Source of the DNA: Gammaproteobacteria bacterium
GTDB taxonomy: Bacteria; Pseudomonadota; Gammaproteobacteria; Pseudomonadales; Azotimanducaceae_A
Reading direction: 5' to 3'
Length of the DNA: 17,185 nucleotides
Assembly: GCA_002728935.1 (NCBI GenBank)
Contig: PBWF01000095.1
Coordinates: 1-17,185, forward strand
The notes under the pieces are model-generated. The model ran no database searches. It was not told the origin of the DNA and worked only from the letters and a program-made list of their open reading frames with translations. A program made the position numbers and the translations under genes. Position 1 is the stretch's first letter. Each line of letters opens with the position of its first letter. Shown here piece after piece: positions 14,845 through 17,185 of this stretch.

Positions 14845-14940
14845 CAGAAAACAGGAGATGCTTTTCAGAGAACGATAGAAGCAGTCACGCGCCACACAGG
14901 TCGAGCATGGGGCTGCGCGAGGCTCTTCAAAAAAATCTCG

Positions 14941-15933
14941 TCAAGACAGTCGCAGTCCAAGCGCGTCAATCGCCTCGATTTGTGCTGCTGTAAGCGGTTG
15001 GTTCGCGGCCTGGATCGTATTGAGCAGTTCTTCTCTGTTTTTGACGCCCAAGATCACGGTATCAATACCATCCATCGCGAGCGCGTACTGATGAGCAACG
15101 TCTGCCGGATCAAGATTCCATGTTTCGCAGAGCGCTCGGAAGGGCGCGGCGCGATGGTAATCAAGCTCCTCGGGGTGATCTTCGGGTAGGGCGCGGTCGA
15201 TGGCTTGGGTAAGAGCGCCTGCCTGGACTGCGCGTATTCCCAGAACGCCAACTCCTGCCTCGGTTGCCGTGCGGATGATATTCCGTGGCTGAGCGGCCTC
15301 AGGGAACCGTTTGATAGCGCCTGGACTATCGAGGAGGTTCGCGATGACCTGCACGGCTTGTGGTTTCGCCTCACCCTTTAGCACGTCCATGATGGTGCTC
15401 GGCAAGCCCGTACCCGTGATTCCCCAAGCGCCAATGAGGCCCTCTCTTTGAATAGTTTCAAACGCGGGAACGACCGCTTCGTAGAAGCAGGCTTCAGTGA
15501 CGCTCCATCGATGCTGATCCTCAGCCAAATTCCCTGGGAACTGGTAGTTGTCTGGGATGATATTCGAGTGCAAGAAAAACAAGTCGATTCGATCGAGCTT
15601 AAGCGCGTCGAGCGAGCGGCCAATGGATCGACGGACCTTAGCGAGTGTTTCGCTCGATGATTGCGTTCCAAGAAGGATTTTGCTGGTGACGTGAGTGCCC
15701 TCTGGCATTCTGCCTTGAAGCGCTTCACCCACAACGCTTTCTGCTTCACCCCGCCCATACATTGGCGCAACATCGATGAGATTTATCCCTTCCTCAACCG
15801 CTGTCTGGACGGTTTTGACCGCTTCTTGTCGGGTCGTCTCGCCCCAAATGCCAGCGATGCCACCGCCTCCAAGGGTGAGCGGGCTAACGGGCCATAATGC
15901 CCCGAGTAGTTTGTGCGTAGCGGATGTTGTCAC
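14941..15933 (-). CDS. Aldo/keto reductase, sugar dehydrogenase-like
   Basis: The 330-residue protein is an NAD(P)H-linked aldo/keto reductase with an (alpha/beta)8 barrel. The catalytic tetrad is complete: Asp54 in NLIDVAPMYGRGEAE, Tyr59, Lys85 in HVTSKILLG, and His122 in FFLHSNI. ILGVKNREEL near the C-terminus matches the cofactor-binding region. Sequence style resembles bacterial AKRs annotated as D-threo-aldose (L-fucose) dehydrogenases, but the substrate is not proven. The start is a GTG (complement of 15931-15933), supported by AAGGAG (complement of 15940-15945) at 6-nt spacing; no ATG is near. It lies 42 bp downstream of the GPH symporter gene on the same strand, so the two form a likely operon and probably handle the same sugar-like compound. 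Confidence 0.9.
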   Translation of the reverse strand: MTTSATHKLLGALWPVSPLTLGGGGIAGIWGETTRQEAVKTVQTAVEEGINLIDVAPMYGRGEAESVVGEALQGRMPEGTHVTSKILLGTQSSSETLAKVRRSIGRSLDALKLDRIDLFFLHSNIIPDNYQFPGNLAEDQHRWSVTEACFYEAVVPAFETIQREGLIGAWGITGTGLPSTIMDVLKGEAKPQAVQVIANLLDSPGAIKRFPEAAQPRNIIRTATEAGVGVLGIRAVQAGALTQAIDRALPEDHPEELDYHRAAPFRALCETWNLDPADVAHQYALAMDGIDTVILGVKNREELLNTIQAANQPLTAAQIEAIDALGLRLS

Positions 15934-15975
15934 TGACTTCTCCTTGAGTGATGTGGCGTGCGTTGGTGTTCGTTT

Positions 15976-17185
15976 TTAGGGGTTCGGTGCGGGTGTGCCA
16001 TCGCTTGCACTCCCGGAGTTCATGCGATCAAGTTCTGCTCGAACCGCTCTATGTTCATGCTCGTTAAAGGTGTACTTGAGTAGCAGCACTGCGCCAATGA
16101 GATAGCAACCCGCAGGCATCAAGGCGAGTAAATATCGGATTGCATCTTGCGTCGCGGCATTCTGCTCAACGTTGGGTTCAAACCCCGAAAATTGGAGTAC
16201 CAAACCCACGACGAACGCGGTCACCGAGCCCGATATTTTTCGGATCAAGTTCCATACGGATAGGTAAGCACCTTCCTTTCGCTCACCGGTTGTATATTCG
16301 TCATAGTCCACGATGTCCGCTTGCATCGCGCTGGGTAATACAGCACCAGTGCCTCCGCCAACCCCAGCAAAAAAGCAGCAGGTATACACCCAGAGGTCAT
16401 CGCCAGGACCGGCAAAGACAAGTGAACCAAATGAAAGCGCTGAGATCACGGTGCCTACAATCCATAGATTACGCTTTCCTGTCACCCTTGAAAGCTTTAT
16501 CCAGAGCGGGGCAAAGAGAAACTGCGGCAGCTGGTAAATGATCAGAATCAACACGAAGTTATCCATTTCGACCACGTATTGGGCTGCGTAAACAGCCAGC
16601 AGGCCGAGGGTTGCGCCGCCGAACGTTTCAATGCCATAGACAATGAGTAAGAGGCGCGCATGAGGATTTTTCAGAACGTCAAAAAACGTGCTGTAAGGGC
16701 CTTTGGTGGCCCTACCTTGAGATTCTTCCCTTTCGGGTAAGTAATAGGTCGTAATAAGGACGATCGAGCTAATCGCGACGCCGGCAAAGATGGATAAGAA
16801 AAATGCAAACTGCCGTTTGTCCTCTGCGTCGTACATGAGCTCAAGCGAATAAAGGCCTGCAGCTACGCCAAAGATACCGATCATGTGACTGAGACCGTAA
16901 AGACGGGTTCTCTCGTGATAGTCGAAAGTCAGTTCAACGCCGAGTGAGCCGTGAGGCACAAAGTATGCGGTCTGCACCGTCTCGTAGATGAGCAGTCCCA
17001 CGGCCAACCAGATAACTAGTTGAAATTCGTCCAGTCGTTCCGGCGGAGACCAGATGCCGACGAGGGCAAGACCCATGGGAACCGCAGCAAAAAACATCCA
17101 ACTTCGGCGGCGGCCATATCTCGATCGGGTTCGATCAGAAAGGTAGCCAATGAGCGGATCGCTGATAGCGTCCCAAAATCTTGCC
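15976..17185 (-). CDS. GPH-family (MFS_2) sugar:cation symporter, 5' end cut by the window edge
   Basis: The frame is open to base 17185, so the true start lies outside; an ATG at 17097 is internal. About 402 residues are visible of a protein usually 440-500 long. The first visible part reads ARFWDAISDPLIGYLSDRTR followed by SRYGRRRSW, the hallmark loop after helix 2 of the glycoside-pentoside-hexuronide:cation symporter family. Other family segments are VPHGSLGVELTFDYHERTRL, QADIVDYDEYTTGERKEGAY and SVWNLIRKISGSVTAFVVG. It should sit in the inner membrane with about 12 helices and import a sugar or glycoside with H+ or Na+. The stop is 42 bp before the aldo/keto reductase start, indicating one transcript. 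The exact substrate is not readable from sequence. Confidence 0.92.
   Translation of the reverse strand, partial: ARFWDAISDPLIGYLSDRTRSRYGRRRSWMFFAAVPMGLALVGIWSPPERLDEFQLVIWLAVGLLIYETVQTAYFVPHGSLGVELTFDYHERTRLYGLSHMIGIFGVAAGLYSLELMYDAEDKRQFAFFLSIFAGVAISSIVLITTYYLPEREESQGRATKGPYSTFFDVLKNPHARLLLIVYGIETFGGATLGLLAVYAAQYVVEMDNFVLILIIYQLPQFLFAPLWIKLSRVTGKRNLWIVGTVISALSFGSLVFAGPGDDLWVYTCCFFAGVGGGTGAVLPSAMQADIVDYDEYTTGERKEGAYLSVWNLIRKISGSVTAFVVGLVLQFSGFEPNVEQNAATQDAIRYLLALMPAGCYLIGAVLLLKYTFNEHEHRAVRAELDRMNSGSASDGTPAPNP

Larger units (their letters stand above)
14534..14940. other. Intergenic region between aldo/keto reductase and M16 protease genes
   Basis: This 407-bp region separates two minus-strand genes and contains no convincing coding sequence. 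An open frame on the plus strand at 14748-14993 runs into the reductase gene and has no family-like features. The right part holds a candidate terminator for the reductase operon (14823-14844). The left part should hold the M16 promoter and contains a hairpin (14582-14599) and a 12-bp palindrome (14620-14631). No clear -35/-10 pair was found. Confidence 0.5.

Noticed and set aside
14748..14993. 81-codon plus-strand open frame between the aldo/keto reductase and M16 genes
   Set aside because: It runs antisense into the reductase gene, has no family-like features, and includes the candidate terminator of the opposite strand.

Overview
The window looks like chromosomal DNA from a Gram-negative bacterium of about 50-55% GC (estimated by eye). 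A lipoprotein M16 protease of the pitrilysin type, a CurA/YncB-like reductase, an MsbA-related exporter, a CaiB/BaiF CoA-transferase and a Baeyer-Villiger monooxygenase together suggest a marine, heterotrophic gammaproteobacterium, possibly of the OM60/NOR5 (Halieaceae) or SAR92 type. That placement is inferred from gene content only; there is no rRNA or other phylogenetic marker. No tRNA, rRNA, CRISPR array, insertion sequence, integrase or phage gene was seen.

Layout. The left minus-strand block holds a PhzF-family isomerase (TTG start) and, downstream of it, a Baeyer-Villiger-type flavin monooxygenase cut by the left edge. After a 529-bp divergent intergenic region rich in palindromes comes a plus-strand pair with a 4-bp ATGA overlap: a CaiB/BaiF (class III) CoA-transferase and a UMF1-type MFS transporter. 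A second long gap (482 bp) precedes another ATGA-coupled pair: a large secreted zinc metalloprotease of the DUF5117/DUF4953 type and an MsbA-related ABC exporter. A separate NADPH-dependent MDR reductase (CurA/PTGR type) follows on the plus strand. Convergent to it, on the minus strand, lies a lipoprotein M16 (insulinase/pitrilysin) protease. After a 407-bp gap the window ends with a minus-strand operon: a GPH-family sugar/cation symporter (cut by the right edge) followed 42 bp later by an aldo/keto reductase with a GTG start.

How the genes may work together. Three transporter-plus-enzyme pairs stand out: CoA-transferase with UMF1 transporter (uptake plus CoA activation of an unknown carboxylate), metalloprotease with ABC exporter (envelope function), and GPH symporter with aldo/keto reductase (uptake plus oxidation/reduction of a sugar or related compound). 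The CoA-transferase, the BVMO and the MDR reductase would suit breakdown of a cyclic or branched ketone/acid, but no substrate can be read from the sequence. The two zinc proteases (gluzincin-like HExxH and inverted HxxEH) are both predicted to act in the periplasm or envelope.

The least explained DNA is in the intergenic regions. 2363-2468 has three perfect 7-bp inverted repeats, two of them interleaved as in a pseudoknot. 2673-2700 has two overlapping perfect palindromes just upstream of the CoA-transferase operon. A 14-bp perfect palindrome lies upstream of the PhzF gene. No clearly new defence, mobile or toxin system was found.
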